A DNA stretch of 64,000 bases from Symsagittifera roscoffensis (GCF_963678635.1 NC_087069.1:20622660-20686659); one strand, 5' to 3'. Shown: positions 31,572-43,637, counted from the first letter of the stretch. A program made the numbers and translations. The notes: generated by a model not told the origin, from the sequence alone.

Positions 31572-34500
31572 CTGAAAATTAAAAAAAGAGGTTTTTGTTA
31601 AATAATATTGAAGACACCGTTGAGTTTGGCCTTATTTTTTCTTTTTTCTTTGCTAAACAAGGAGTGTATTAAGCTGGGAAAATGCGTTTCATCGACTCGG
31701 AAAAAAGGTATCATTTAAACTTTTGAAAATTTATTCTTTCATCGATGCATGATTTACGCAGAAATTCTTATTATGTTTGATCAACGCCCTTTTGACAGGA
31801 CTAATTATCTCAAAAGTTTCACATTTTCTTCCAAATTTTCTCCGTAATTAGTGCTGAAAACATTTTTTGAAAACAAATTCAGAATGATTTCAAGAAAATT
31901 GGGATCGCAAAAACCATTTAGAGGCTCAATCTTTTTATCACAAAGTTTTTGACAAAATAAATGAAAGATAAAAAAACGAGCATAGCAGGTCTCAATGTAA
32001 CCTAACCCCCCATGCAATTCCACCAATGTACATCCCCCTTGTACTCCCCCATGTAATACCCCCCTTATACTTACTTAATACATTGACTTGCGCGGAGCAT
32101 GATGTGGCGCAGTGGGGGGACTGTGCCTTGCACTTGTACTGTCCACTGTCACTCAACACACACTCGCTGATACTCATCCGGTGCTCCCCTGTCTGGAAGT
32201 TACTCTCAAAAGCCAGTCTGGGGTCTCGCTCATTACGCCAACACAGATCACCCACTGGAAAGTAAATAAAGAGAGATTTGAAACTTTTTACTCTGATAAA
32301 AATTATATGAATGAAACAAAATCACAGTCGCCTAGTAGAAAACTATATACTGAAAAACTGAATTTTTGAAAAAATTCAATTTTTTCAAAAAAAGGTACTC
32401 TGCTTTTCTGATGAAAGAAAAAAACTACTGAAGGTGACCTTATCTAAGCTAGTCATAGCTTGGTTAAATCTAAATAATTAACCTTCAGATTAGAACTCTG
32501 GCTGCTAGCTAAAAAAAGAAACTTGACCCAAATACCCAAATAGAGAAGTGCAAATTAATTTCCCCCACCGGAAGAGGTTCTCGAGAGTAGATCCTCGCCC
32601 TTGAGCCAGGAGACTGAAGTGACTGTCCTGTCCACCACCACTACATCTAACTCCAGCAGTCCACCCTCATTCACCTCCTGGTCCTTGATCACCTTCAGAA
32701 ACTGCGCAGTGGCTGCAAATAAAGATAAATCATAAAATGTCAATAGTCAAGTTTTCCATAGAATTGATAATGAGTTTTTCCGTATTTTTCTCCAGCGGAG
32801 CAATTTCGGTAAATTTTAAATTTACGAAGCTCTGAACTATATCTTAACCCACGAACAACTATAATTAACTGAAGTCTGTTTATTTGCATGCACAGATGGG
32901 TGTATTTCTGAGCAAGATTTGTAACAGTAGCAGTTTTAGGGGGGACGCCCCTTCCCCCAGGGATTGGACCCCCTGCCGACCGAAATCTACCCCCATTTGT
33001 ACTATTTTAAGATTTGTATTTTTGCCTGATTGACCCTCTGGCGCCTCTGGAAAAACGTGACTTTTTAATCACCATTCCCCAAAAGTGCCTAAAAGCGCTT
33101 TTGGCCTGCTTTATCCAAAATAAGGGGGTCTTTATAGATAATGTTCTGCGAGCGCTCGGAAAATCAGTTTTGTGGACCTACAAAAAGGACAAAATTTTTG
33201 AAAATCCGATGTCCGCCCCTGATTTGAAAGATAGATTTAGACCACAAGATGACTAACTACTATCGTCGACTATCTGCTGTCGTTTGGTCAGACAGTCCCT
33301 CTTAATCTGGGCACACTCCCCCACCTTCCCCCCTGACACTGCCTTCACCCACACTAACAAATCTGCCCCTCCCACTGCACCTGGGATACTCTTGGTTGAT
33401 CCAGAAGCACTGACAGGGGAGGTTGGAGACGTAGGAGAGGTGGGAATTGGAGGTTCACTTCTTCTAGAATTATCTTGGTCTCCTACAAATAAAACCATTT
33501 TTTTTTTCAATGGGCAAAAAATTAATGAAGAAGGATAAAAAACAGCCAATTTATTGCTCACACCATTAATGATTATTCGAAATCTCATGTAAAATCATAA
33601 AAAGTTTTCTTAAATTATAGCTAAAAAACGAATGAAATCAAACGCAAAAATCAGGCCATTTCAAGACTCGATTCTTGGTAAAATTCATACTTTTTAATTT
33701 TGCAATAAATATAGTTTACAGAAAAAAAAAACAAATTCTCAGTTTGCAACATGGAGAGCCGGTTATTGTCCAAGAAGAAAAAAAACAGGTAGTGAATGAT
33801 GTGATGAAATAAATAAACGAACGCGTAGATTTTTTGTGACCTCGGTAGAATCTACAACAGCTCTATCCAAAAATATTTCACAAACAAAAATGCAAACAAA
33901 TTTTCAGAGGAAAAGTCTTCAACTATTTCGAATTTTTTCTATAGATTAAGTTTTTTGTTCTTAACACGAGTTTCATTGCCAAGGACGCGCTAAACAAAGC
34001 TTTTAAAACTGGTTTGTTTTATTGGAATAAACTCTCAAGAAATTGCTCACTACTTAAATGAAAGTTTTTTAGTCTAATTTTGAGCATGTAGCTCCTTAAA
34101 AGGCCCAGTAGATCGCTTTACTAATTTGAAAATTGACTAAAACTAAATTTTTCAATCACGACTGAAAAATGCATAGAATGTTTGTGACATGGTTTTGAGT
34201 AGAAAACATAAAAAACACACTCGTGACAGAATTCCGCTCCATTCTCAATGGACGGAACATAAGAGTTCAAAATAAATTTGAAAGAGTTTGATAATGAGCG
34301 AAAAAATTGTAGTATTTATGGGTTATATAATTGGCAACTACACTAACATAGCCAACTGAAAGGAAACTGAAAAACAAACAGTTTTTTTTATGATGAACAG
34401 TTTTTTTTTAACAAAAATTAGCCCAATTTGAGAAAACTGGATCAACAGGTGAAACTTTTATTTCGCTGGGAAATGTGATAATTGATTTCCATTTTCGAAA

Positions 34501-37500
34501 TTAGAAGTCGATCACGTTTTTTGTGACCTTTACGCATTTGCTGTTCAATAGTGGAGTTTGCCCTCCTCTTAAAAATGGAAATGCAGTGAAATTTAAAAAA
34601 AAATCACAAGCCAAACGCGAAAAATCAAATTTGAGCGTGAGCAAACATTTAGACTTTTTCCTGAAAAAAAAACAAAAAAATCAGCAAGATCTATAAAAGA
34701 GTTTTCACTAAGTTCATTACATTTAAAAAAGATATCGTTTCTCCGAGTATCTTTCCGTCTTGAATGAAATCGTTTTTCAACTGTTGAGTGTTTTTTAATC
34801 TTTCTCAACCAAAAAAGCACGCAAGAGAAATCTGATATGTGGCGACTATCTCAACCAAATTTGGGTATATTTCCATTTTTGTGACATAGAAAGAATGAGC
34901 TCGCTTTTGTTAGACCCAAGCCAAAAATGTTTCGAATGATTTCGCTGAATTTTACTTTTCTCGAACAAAAAAAAACTTTCCTCGAACCAAGCCACGTAGA
35001 TTTTGACCGCATCAAAGAAGTCGGGTATGTTTCGGCTTCTTGGGCGAAAACAGTAACGGTAACTTTTGATCCAGATGAATTTATTGCAGCCATCCGTCAC
35101 TCAATGCGTGATTAAAAAAATACATTTAGTTGAATTTTTACTGTCTCCCGTTTTTCCGCTGGCATCAAAAACGATGAAATTGAGGTTTGTATTTTAAAGA
35201 ATGCTCATAAAAATGCTTTGTTTTATTGCAAAATGCCTTAGGTCTCAAAAACTCAGAACAAACTTTTATTTGTATCTTAAAAACTCACCATACATAACTT
35301 TTTTTACTGCGTTGTAGCCCGAAGTTTCATTTTTGATTCAAAAACTGCAAAATTAAAAGTTCAAAACAGATTGATGGTGCTGGACGAAAAATGGGAAAGG
35401 TTTCAAACATGTTTTAGCTTTTTTATTGAACTTGACCAAATCAGGGCATGTTTCGTGAGTGCTCGACCAGAAGTCGAAACATGATTTTGGTATAACTCAA
35501 CGCGGGTCTCGAATGCTTTCAATGAAGCTATATGCAAATGTTAGATATACAGCACCTGTTCTTTTTCTGGCCGTAGATGGTGAAAATAAGCCTTGCAAAC
35601 TGGGGGGTTCGGAGGAGGGGACATCTATGATTTGGACATTGTCGCCTGCCTGGAACCCTGGACCACATGGGTATACAATGCCAAAAATGGAACCAGTTAC
35701 TGTATCGTCCACCTAGAAAGGTCATTTAGTTTTCAAAGTTATTAATTAATTTTGAAAACTAATTAACAGTTTTATTTTGAGTTAATGAGTTACTTTGGTA
35801 CATCTGATACGATAAAAGTATGGCCATTTTTTAAACTGAGCGATCATTGAAAAGTCATTATTCCAAATTTAATTTATTTATCAATGATTTATTTTAAATT
35901 AATGTGAAATCACACAAATTGTCATTACATTGATTAGTTTATAAGATTTGTGGACATTACCGTTTTGTCCGTTTCCCTAAAAATATTAAGCGTTTAGCTT
36001 GACACAACATACTTTGGAAAGAATTTTTGAAAAATGGTATCAAAGTTTGATGTAAGCTTTTGCTGTACAATTGTATCTCTGAAATCCATATAGATGTCCC
36101 GTATTGTCAGATAGAGAAGAGACGGTTGGGTTAATTTGGTATTATAGACGGAAAATTTGTATATATTTAACCGTTGAATTACTCTTTTATAGGGTAGATC
36201 CAAAGCTTGAAACTCCTTCAATTACAAAATTGTTAAAAAATTGTGTCAAAAACTGAATAATTAAAACTGAAAACTTTGCTTTCAGTTAACAGTAATCAAT
36301 ATATAACTCACTTGGCAGATTCTCCCAGTTTGCGGTAGAGACTGTCGAATCCTGATGCCACGTGACTAGGCAATGGTTCACTCATCCTCGTCCTCCTTTT
36401 GGCCTTGGAACGCATGTCTGAAACAAATTTTGTCTCCATTTATGTCGAGACGGATTTATAAAAAAAATTGACTGACAGTTAACTTATTTTTGATAATTTT
36501 TGACAGTAGCAGATTCAGGGCGGGCGGGGTCCCCCTTTGTACTATTTTGAGATATCCATTTTTGGCTGACTGACCCTAAATTTTCTAAAAGCGCCAATGT
36601 ATACCAATTTGGAGGGGGGAGCGCGCGCCGAAAAAACGCGCTTTTTTGGTCAATATTTTCCAATAAGTGCCTAAAAACGCCTTTCTTGGCCTGTTTTAAA
36701 AAAAAGGTCGACAAAATTTTCAATTTTTTTTTGAAAATCCGCCCCCTTGAGAAAATCCTAGATCCACGCCTGGTTTTTGAGAATAGCAAGCGTCGCTATT
36801 TAATACTCAAGTCAAACAAAAATCAATTAGCAAAGTCAGGGGCGGATCTAGGATTTTCTCGAGGGGGGGGGGGGCGGATTTTCAAAAAATTTTCCAAAAT
36901 TTTGACGACCTTTTTTTTTTTTTAGGTCGACCAAATTGATTTTTCGAGCTCTCCCAAAGCACTGTTTTGCCCCTATTTTGGCAAACTTTTCTGCGCCGCA
37001 GTCAAATTTTTGAAAAAACAGTCAAAAAAGCCGTTTTTGGGCACTTTTTGAAAAATTTTGACAAAAAAATAGCGTTTTTTTTTGGCGCGCGCTCCCCCTC
37101 AAAGTTGGTATATATTGGCGCCAAAGGCGCCTTTAGAAAAATTTTAGGGTCGGTCGGCCAAAAATGGATTTCTGAAAAAGTATCAAAGGGGGGACCCTTT
37201 GGGTCGGCAGGGGGTCGAATCCCTGAGGAGGGGGCGTCCGCCCCCCCCCCCCGCCCCCCCCCCTAAATCCGCCCCTGAGCAAAGTTCTATTGTAACACGA
37301 AATTTTGTTACTTGTAATGAGCTGAGGTTTCTTACCTTGGATTTCTTCGTTGTCTTTGGCTTGTAGAGTCAAAATCTCTTTGACCCATGCTTCCTTCTTG
37401 TAGAAAGATTTAGCCTAAACATTGTGATATAAAACTATTATTCATAAAAATCATATAAACATCTTGCGATAGATCAGAAACAATTTAAAGTTTCATCAAT

Positions 37501-40500
37501 TGAATTTTTGGCTATCAGTTTTTACTTCAAGTTTACCTGTATGATAGAGAAGTTTGTAGTGACTTCGCGTCTTCCCATGTACAACTCAAATCTCCGCTTG
37601 TCATCTTTGTCCTTGAAGTTAATACCCACTCCCGCTACCTAATTTGAAAAAAATATGAATCACTAAGGAATTGGAAAAAGTAGTATTCAAAGGGAAATGT
37701 GTTTCGTGATTCTGGAAAAATAAAAGTTTTAAAATATTAAAATTACAAGAACTTTATACGTAAAGGACAAAAATTTTTTCTCAAAGATAACAATTAAATG
37801 TTAGCCCGTAACAAAATTGTTTTTTTTTGAAAGAGTGATTAAATAAAAACAAATGAACTAAAAAAAAACTAATTGCTCAAGCGCTTGACTCTTGTACCTG
37901 CATGTGTTTCTTGTAGCAGTACACCGGCGACGCAGCCGGACTGCCCCCACTACTACCCCCTCCACTTCCCCCTCCCCCTCCCCCTCCTCCCCCATGATGG
38001 TGACTCTTGCCGTCCATCTTCTTCTTAGTGAACAGTATCATGTGTCGGAATAGGAAGAGGGTCCGCTCTTTGCCCTGGGTGCGGGGTTTCGACTCCCACA
38101 CTGTGACGTCATCGATCATGATCAGGGCACCCACTTTGTCAAGTCCAAACTGTAAATAAACAAATTGTTTGTTTTTTATAAGAGAATAATTGTTTGTATG
38201 CAATATCCGCAATTTTTCTGCGACCAAATATCGTATTAGCCGCTTTTCCGTAAGAGTTTTTTTAAATCGTGGCAGCCAATTTGGACTAGAAATTCTCGAA
38301 CAGCTATGAAATCTCACAATCCATACACCATTGCATGCTCTTAGATTCACGAACCTTTTAATTTTGAGCATCTATTGTTTTTTATTATATTAACCTATAC
38401 TTTAATTGAATTGGATGAAACTGCGAGCAACAGTATCAATCAAGAACATTACATCAATTTTCATGCGATTTTTCTCGAAAAATGTGCTCAATTCTGAATC
38501 AAGGAATGATAATCACTATTTTTTGTAACTCACAGGACACTCAACAATGCTGTCAATCTGCATGAGATTGTTCGCCTTAGCCGGCAGTTCAATCATCACA
38601 GCCAGAGCCCTCTCTATAGCTCCAGTGTCTCTCTTCAGCTTAGAGGCATACTTCAGAATCTCCTTCAGAACTAAGTGGTACTTGGTTATTCTCTGCACTG
38701 GTTTGATTAGATAAGTTCCAAGGTCTAGTTTCACTCCTAGGCGACGTAAGTTGTCCTGAAAAAAATGTTGGCTCAATTGACGGGTATCTAAGCTTATGTC
38801 GAATTCATTTCGGCTGGGATTCCATGAATGCCCATAAAGTGTCCCTGCTTGGTATTACCAGGCAACAATTTTGGTTTTCGAGACGTTTTTTTAAACAAAA
38901 ATTTAATTAGAAGACAAAGACTTGGGAAAAAAACTTGGGAAATATTCGTCTGATCTCTAAGAAAGCTAAGAAAACAATCTAAATTTTCCACAAAAAGCAT
39001 GATTTTTTAGGTTTTTCAGAAAACTCGAAATAAACAATGGTAATGAAAAACGTTTTTCTGTTATGTCGAATAATTTCACTAACGTCGAAGTAGTTTTTGA
39101 CGACAGTGGTGGATAGGAACTTGTGTGCACTCTCTTTATGCTGGCAGTATTCCACATACATCTCAAACGAGTCTTGCTGAAAAGGAAAAACCGAATTCAT
39201 TTACTGATTTTAGAAATAAAATATAAGTTATAGAGATGAGAACTGATGATATTATGAGCTACTAACCCAGTTGAGGAAACAGTTGCCGACCTCCTCGGGT
39301 TGCATGTTTTTGTACTTCCTTAAATCTGGTAGGAACATTCTAGAAGCAATATTACAAATTATTATAAAATTCTTTTAAATTTTTCCACAAAACTTGCCCA
39401 ATCGAGTTTGACTATAATAAATTTTTTGATACCGATCATTTGACAAATATGATTTTCCACTTTTTTCTACGCTCGCCAGTGTAACTTAAATTCTTCTCAT
39501 GTTCTTAAATTGTCTACTTTAAGGTTTTACATTTCCTCAGTTTAGTTCCCAAAATTATGTTATAACCTTTCCTAGCAGGAAAAAAGTTTCCGTTGAACTA
39601 TTGAATATAGATCTATGGCTCTCACGTGCTGTTGAACTCGTATATCTTATCCACATTAAGGAACAGTCTCTGCTGTGCCCCCTTGTCTCTCAACACAGAG
39701 GGGGCGGAGGGGGACTTGATGGCAGGCATAAATTTGTCCACTATCGTCTTCAGATCACTCACATACGCCTCCTCAGTCGTGAACAGTTCGTGCATGGCCA
39801 TCCTGGGAGAGAGGAAAAAATGAGTTGACTGCTTAAAAACGTATGGTAACTTTTATGCAGACATCTCAAGGCAGTGATTATCAAAACGTAATCATTCTTT
39901 GAAAAGTTCAAGAAACAAAAGCAAAAAACTTTAAGTATTTTGAGACTCACTGACAAAAACAAACGCGATTGACATTTTTGACATTAGTTAGTCAGAATAA
40001 AACGAAATCAATACTACTAGACGCAAAAATAAACAACCTTGAGTCGCAAACAACTGCTCTGCTGGACAAAATTATCTCATAACAAGGATAGCCGGTTACT
40101 GTGCATGTAGCACAGAATGTTCCGACCATAGTCTTAAAAAGGACACTTCCTTTTTTTCAAATTAATGCTGTTTTTTTTTCTGCGTGGTGTGATAAATGAA
40201 CCTGAACAAAAAAACTACAAGCTAACAAACTAGGTTTATTCGACAGTCACAGTAAAAAGCGCAAACTGGACAACAGTTGTTGAAGAAAAATGACTAGACA
40301 AAGAAAAAAATCATAAAACAAATCAAAAAAGTTATTTTTTCATTTTTTACGCTGAAATGTTTTTGATCATTTCTGAGTTTTTGATTCTCAAAATGGCGTT
40401 AGTAAAACTCCAGAAACTAGTTATAATCGATTAAAACTAAAATTAAGCATAAATAGGCTATTGTAAGCGGCTTAAATTAAGCGGTGGAGGTGAGCGGAAT

Positions 40501-43500
40501 TTCAAAACAAATTAGAAAATTTATTAACCTTTTTTTTAGGTTGACTAATTTTTTTTTCCGAGTTAGCTCTCCCAAAGCACTGAAAAAACCTTGTTTTGGC
40601 CAATTTTTCTGCGCCGCAGGCAAAATTTAAAAAAAAACAGGCCAAAAAGGAATTTTTAGGCACTTTTTGGTAAATTTTGACCTAAAATCCAGTTTTTTTT
40701 TCCGGCGCCCGCTTCCCCCTCAAAGTTAGTAAATATTGGCGCCGTAGAACAATAAAACAATTTTTGTTTTATTTTTTTTTTAGATTTTTTTTATTGGCGC
40801 CTTAAGACAATTTATACGGTTCGTAAGCTAGAAATAGTTATCTCAAAATAGTACAAAGGGTGTCGAATCCCAGAAAAAAGCGTCCCCCTAAATCCGCTAC
40901 AGCATCCACCATCTACTTTTGTTACCTCAGTTTGTTCTCGGCTGTCTCGTCGTTGTTCTGCATACTGGCTGACGGTGATGATGATGATGCGGTGGATGTG
41001 ATGAGTAGATTGTGTGCACTGGTGGCCACTCTGCCTCTGGCCAACTGGCTCCCACTGCTTCCATGCACACCACCTACTCCAATCTGAGACACCTAAAACA
41101 AGGAGGTCGAACTTAAAACAGCTTTTACTGGAATTCGTTTCTAAGGCCCAGACGCGCTTGGCGCTGGATACCACAATAACACTTGATTTGACTGAATGTT
41201 GTGTTGTGTAGGCATCATTTGCAACTGGACTTAGTAGCTGAAAAAATGTGTAGATAAATGTGTCCAAGGATTTCAGAAGCGATAGTGAGCTTATGAATGT
41301 AATAAAACAAACCTCAGATCAAAAAAGAAGTTCGTTTAATAAAAAAAATACTAAAAATTAAAAAAAGAAAGGCAGCAGTCTATTATTCTTTGATAGGTTG
41401 CGACAATAAAGATGGATCCACTATATTTCACACAAAGTTGTTAGTTCAATTTTTTTAAATAGTTTTGGACTCAAACCTGTTTTTTGAGAGTGTTGTGAGC
41501 AGCTTCTGAACTTTCTGAGTCAAAGTTCCAGGAACCAGGCCTCTTCAGCTCAATAGTGTCCAGCACTTTTTCCAGAAAACTCGAAGGAACCCAGCCCTAA
41601 AGACGCAAAACAAGTTTCAGTAACCGTTTCAATACTAACTATCAGATATTCCTGGTTGTTATGCTCACTCCTTTGAAATGAACACAAAGTTTCTCAAGTC
41701 ATAGATCAAAATCATCTGAAGTAATCTCAATTATTGTGTTTTTTTTTCTGTAGTAGTTTCAAATATCTCCAAATTTTTCATGCTTATGCTGTAGGTTATA
41801 TCGCTAATTTTCATTATATCAGAAATTGAAGAAAAAAAATGGAAATATGAAATTTAAAATAGCGATAAAATACGACTCACAATTCTGACAGGACTGTTTT
41901 TGGACGCCTTAGTCCTCACCATCCACTTATTAGCATTAGAATTGTCCAGCACTTCCACAAACTGACCCTCGCTCAGCCAGATACTGTCATCGGGGGAGGG
42001 GGCTCCACTGCTGCTACCTGTAGTCCCTCCCCCTGCCTGGCCAGATGAAGATGCCGGTTGGTAGTTGGCAATCGACCGGTACAGCTCGAAGAACTGAAAT
42101 TAATCCAGTAGATTTGCTTTTTTATGCCTATGAAACTAATTTTATAAAAGTTTGCAAGTTGTTAACTTACATTTTCATCATTAGGTTTTTCGAGGGGGAT
42201 CGGAATATCTAACATAAATTCAAAATTTCCGCGCTCGCCATTAACACTATCAAGATCCCATTTTGTTAGCAATTTTTGAAAAACCCTGTCGCAATATTTT
42301 GGCGCGCTTACCACTCAAAGTTACAATTGATTGGGTTTTTTTTTATTTTTGTGCTTCCAAACTTCTATAAACATTTTATGATTGTCACGAAAAACTAACG
42401 CAAATCTAGAAACTTCGTTAACAGGGCAAGTAATTTATCAGTAATCGTGGTTCCAAAAAATTCTTTTTGAAACAAGAAGTCAGGTGTAATTTATTTAAAT
42501 ATAACGGAACGTTTAATCTGCGTTCTAATAGCAATTGACTCTGATGTAAACTTAAAAAACCAAAGAGTCTAGCCGTAAAAACTGTAATTTTAGCTTCTTA
42601 AAACTTTCTTGAAAAAAAGAAAAAAACTATCCGATATATAATAAAAAATATATCACCAGTTTGATATGATAAACAAGGATAGACGGTTGCTCCGTTGATT
42701 CTCACTTAATTTTAAAAACTACAAAATACAAAAATCTTTTTTCTTAAACCATTTATTGGTCAAAAATTCCTGTTAATTGTCCTAGTCAATGACCTAAATG
42801 AAAAATATTAAGACGAGTAGTCATAATATGTAAAAAACGTACAACTGAAAAACAACTTAATGATTTGGAGAGCAGCCTTTTTTCAAACTGAATAGTCTAA
42901 TTGACTCTGAAAACAGAAGCTATGCAGACAAATTTTCCTCAACTTTAGGAGAATTTTTTAATTGTTTTTCAGAATCCTAATAACGACCAGAAGGCCTCCA
43001 AAATGCGTTAGCACTTGACCTACTCAGATCAGTTTTTCTCGAAACTGAGAGAACTTTTCGATTAAAATTTTTGGAATCCGATTGGAATCACGAACAATAG
43101 TGCTTTAATATGGTACTAAAGTTGACCACGTACGAGCTTGCTTTGAGGAAGTCTAATTGGGAAGAAAATAACACACTCTTCATTTTGTTTATTCCTACCC
43201 TTTTAGAGGATGAACTCCACTATACGATTCGTATGGCGGCGGGGGTAGCATTAGGAGGTTGAAACATTGAGGATGACGTCAGATAAAAAAAATAATGGAA
43301 AAAAGAATTAAATATTTACCTCTCCTGAAGTTCTGTCATCCGTCTCGCTGCTCGCTGAGTCATTTTGATTCGCCTTTCTCTTCCTTATATGGTTCGGATA
43401 CTCTTTCTCATCCCTACCAGATGAGCCCCCTCCTCCACTTGCTCCTCCCCCCTCCCCAATCTCCGACATCTGCACATCGGGTACAGACACTGAAGAGTTT

Positions 43501-43637
43501 TCAGCCGAGTCCCCCCTTTGTTGTTGGCTCTTGGGGGAGAGTTGGAAGTAGGATGAGTCTTGAACATTCGAGGGGGAGGTGTTGTTTTTGTTGAGGTCTT
43601 CCACACTTTTCAGGATGTAGGCAGGTACACAACCCAG
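31408..43637 (-). CDS. Obscurin/UNC-89-like Rho guanine nucleotide exchange factor (partial, 17 exons)
   Basis: Exons in transcript order: 43637-43320, 42093-41881, 41596-41477, 41092-40926, 39802-39626, 39339-39267, 39176-39084, 38755-38534, 38149-37898, 37638-37537, 37414-37336, 36417-36312, 35712-35556, 33482-33258, 32712-32569, 32254-32075, 31571-31408. All have GT donors and AG acceptors, and phases agree except between exons 12 and 13. Domains in order: end of one SH3, Ser/Gly-rich linker, SH3, linker, DH, PH, basic linker, Ser/Pro-rich linker, Ig, basic tail. The SH3 (QFVEVLD, KWMVRTK, GWVPSSFL) and PH (VTVWES, FLFRHMILF, AWVKEI) resemble obscurin/UNC-89, which organises muscle sarcomeres and activates Rho GTPases through DH-PH. 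Trio/kalirin is the alternative. The start, any further Ig repeats and any kinase domains are not visible. Confidence 0.85.
32075..32712 (-). CDS. Immunoglobulin domain exons (2) of the RhoGEF
   Basis: Exons 32,712-32,569 and 32,254-32,075, joined in phase 1. The first gives FLKVIKDQEVNEGGLLELDV and SVSWLKGEDL (the strand C Trp); the second gives MSISECVLSDSGQYKCKAQS (the DxGxYxC strand F motif). Obscurin, titin and UNC-89 have such I-set domains. The usual strand B Cys is replaced (LLELDVVVV), so the canonical disulfide cannot form. An additional Cys cluster follows strand F. Confidence 0.85.
32925..33221. mobile_element. hAT-type MITE in a RhoGEF intron (297 bp)
   Basis: Ends CAGTAGCAGTTTTAGG and, inverted, CAGGGGCGGACATCGG are diverged versions of the family terminus CAGGGGCGGATYTAGG. 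Flanking 8-mers ATTTGTAA and ATTTGAAA agree in seven of eight bases, the 8-bp target duplication typical of hAT transposons. The element contains no ORF for a transposase. Confidence 0.75.
33258..35712 (-). CDS. Linker exons (2) between PH and Ig
   Basis: Exons 35,712-35,556 and 33,482-33,258. The first encodes GFQAGDNVQIIDVPSSEP and a basic end; the second a Ser/Pro/Thr-rich segment (PTSPTSPTSPVSASG) and a Cys/Lys-rich end. They join each other and the Ig exon in phase. No known domain is recognised in them; the GDNVQIID run hints at an SH3-like strand but the rest of that fold is absent. Confidence 0.65.
34430..34830. repeat. Dispersed repeat family, copy in a RhoGEF intron
   Basis: Shares GAAAACTGGATCAA, TTAGAAGTCGATCACGTTTT, GTGACCTTTAC and AGTGGAGTTTGCC with 57,175-57,480, and part with 53,925-54,270. 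No terminal structure was found; the family type is unknown. Confidence 0.65.
36312..36417 (-). CDS. Basic linker exon downstream of the PH
   Basis: Acceptor GTTTCAG, donor AA|GTGAGT. It encodes MRSKAKRRTRMSEPLP and SGFDSLYRKLGESAK, continuing in frame from the PH exon. It ends in phase 2 whereas the next recognised exon (35,712) starts in phase 0, so an exon may be missing between them. Confidence 0.7.
36504..36772. mobile_element. hAT-type MITE in a RhoGEF intron (269 bp)
   Basis: Starts CAGTAGCAGATTCAGGG and ends GATCCACGCCTG. Flanking 8-mers ATTTTTGA and GTTTTTGA match in seven of eight bases. It is non-autonomous and lies just 65 bases from the next copy. Confidence 0.75.
36837..37277. 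mobile_element. hAT-type MITE in a RhoGEF intron (441 bp)
   Basis: Ends CAGGGGCGGATCTAGG and, inverted, CAGGGGCGGATTTAGGGG. It is flanked by a perfect 8-bp target duplication AGCAAAGT (36,829-36,836 and 37,278-37,285). The interior has runs of C and G, no transposase. It is the best-preserved copy in the window. Confidence 0.92.
37336..38149 (-). CDS. PH domain exons (3) with Gly/His insertion
   Basis: Exons 38,149-37,898, 37,638-37,537 and 37,414-37,336. The PH starts GALIMIDDVTVWES, has ERTLFLFRHMILFTKKK, and ends with the helix KEAWVKEILTLQ containing the invariant Trp. Between strands 3 and 4 a loop of about 28 residues rich in His and Gly (HHHGGGGGGGGG, then GGGSSGG) is inserted. The PH follows the DH directly, as in nearly all Dbl exchange factors, and would help target or regulate it. 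Confidence 0.88.
38534..39802 (-). CDS. DH (Dbl-homology) domain exons (4) of the RhoGEF
   Basis: Exons 39,802-39,626, 39,339-39,267, 39,176-39,084 and 38,755-38,534. They give HELFTTEEAYVSDLKTIVD (conserved region 1, with the Glu that contacts the switch of Rho GTPases), FLPDLRKYKNMQPEEVGNCF, SFEMYVEYCQHKESA (conserved region 2) and YLIKPVQRITKYHLVLKEIL (conserved region 3, the hallmark of Dbl family exchange factors). The domain is complete, so nucleotide-exchange activity on Rho, Rac or Cdc42 is likely. Phases across all four junctions agree. Confidence 0.93.
40490..40901. mobile_element. Degraded hAT-type MITE copy in a RhoGEF intron
   Basis: Shares interior text with the copy at 36,837 (CTGCGCCGCAG, GGCGCC blocks, CCCCTAAATCCGC at the right end). 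Terminal repeats are diverged and the ends are approximate. Confidence 0.6.
40926..41092 (-). CDS. SH3-DH linker exon of the RhoGEF
   Basis: Acceptor TTGTTTTAG before 41,092 and donor AG|GTAAC after 40,926. It encodes a Ser/Gly/Ala-rich linker, including ITSTASSSSPSASMQNNDET, and ends in phase 2, which joins cleanly to the DH exon at 39,802. Confidence 0.8.
41477..42093 (-). CDS. SH3 domain exons (2) of the RhoGEF
   Basis: Exons 42,093-41,881 and 41,596-41,477, both in phase 0. The first carries ELYRSIANYQP, then an inserted Ser/Gly-rich loop of about 18 residues (the RT-loop position), then DDSIWLSEGQFVEVLD and NKWMVRTKASKNSPVRI. The second starts GWVPSSFLEKVLD, the last SH3 strands, then a linker. 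The core aromatic, the Trp of the KW motif and the Pro of GWVP are present, so peptide binding is plausible. The loop is longer than in typical SH3 domains. Confidence 0.85.
43320..43637 (-). CDS. First placed exon: end of an SH3-like fold and low-complexity linker
   Basis: Acceptor of T-rich type before 43,637, donor GAG|GTAAAT. It starts LGCVPAYILKSVEDL, which looks like the last strand and 3-10 helix of an SH3 domain (compare GWVPSSFLEKVLD downstream), then a Ser/Gly/Glu-rich region with a Gly run and basic RKRK. If so the protein has two SH3 domains before the DH. Confidence 0.7.

Noticed and set aside
37190-37215. GGGTCGAATCCC in the hAT MITE as a tRNA-type B box
   Set aside because: No A box at a fitting distance and no cloverleaf; it is part of a GC-rich element interior.
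31408-43637. Identification of the RhoGEF as Trio or kalirin
   Set aside because: The DH resembles these too, but the SH3 and PH phrases and the single DH-PH followed by Ig fit obscurin/UNC-89 better. It remains an alternative.
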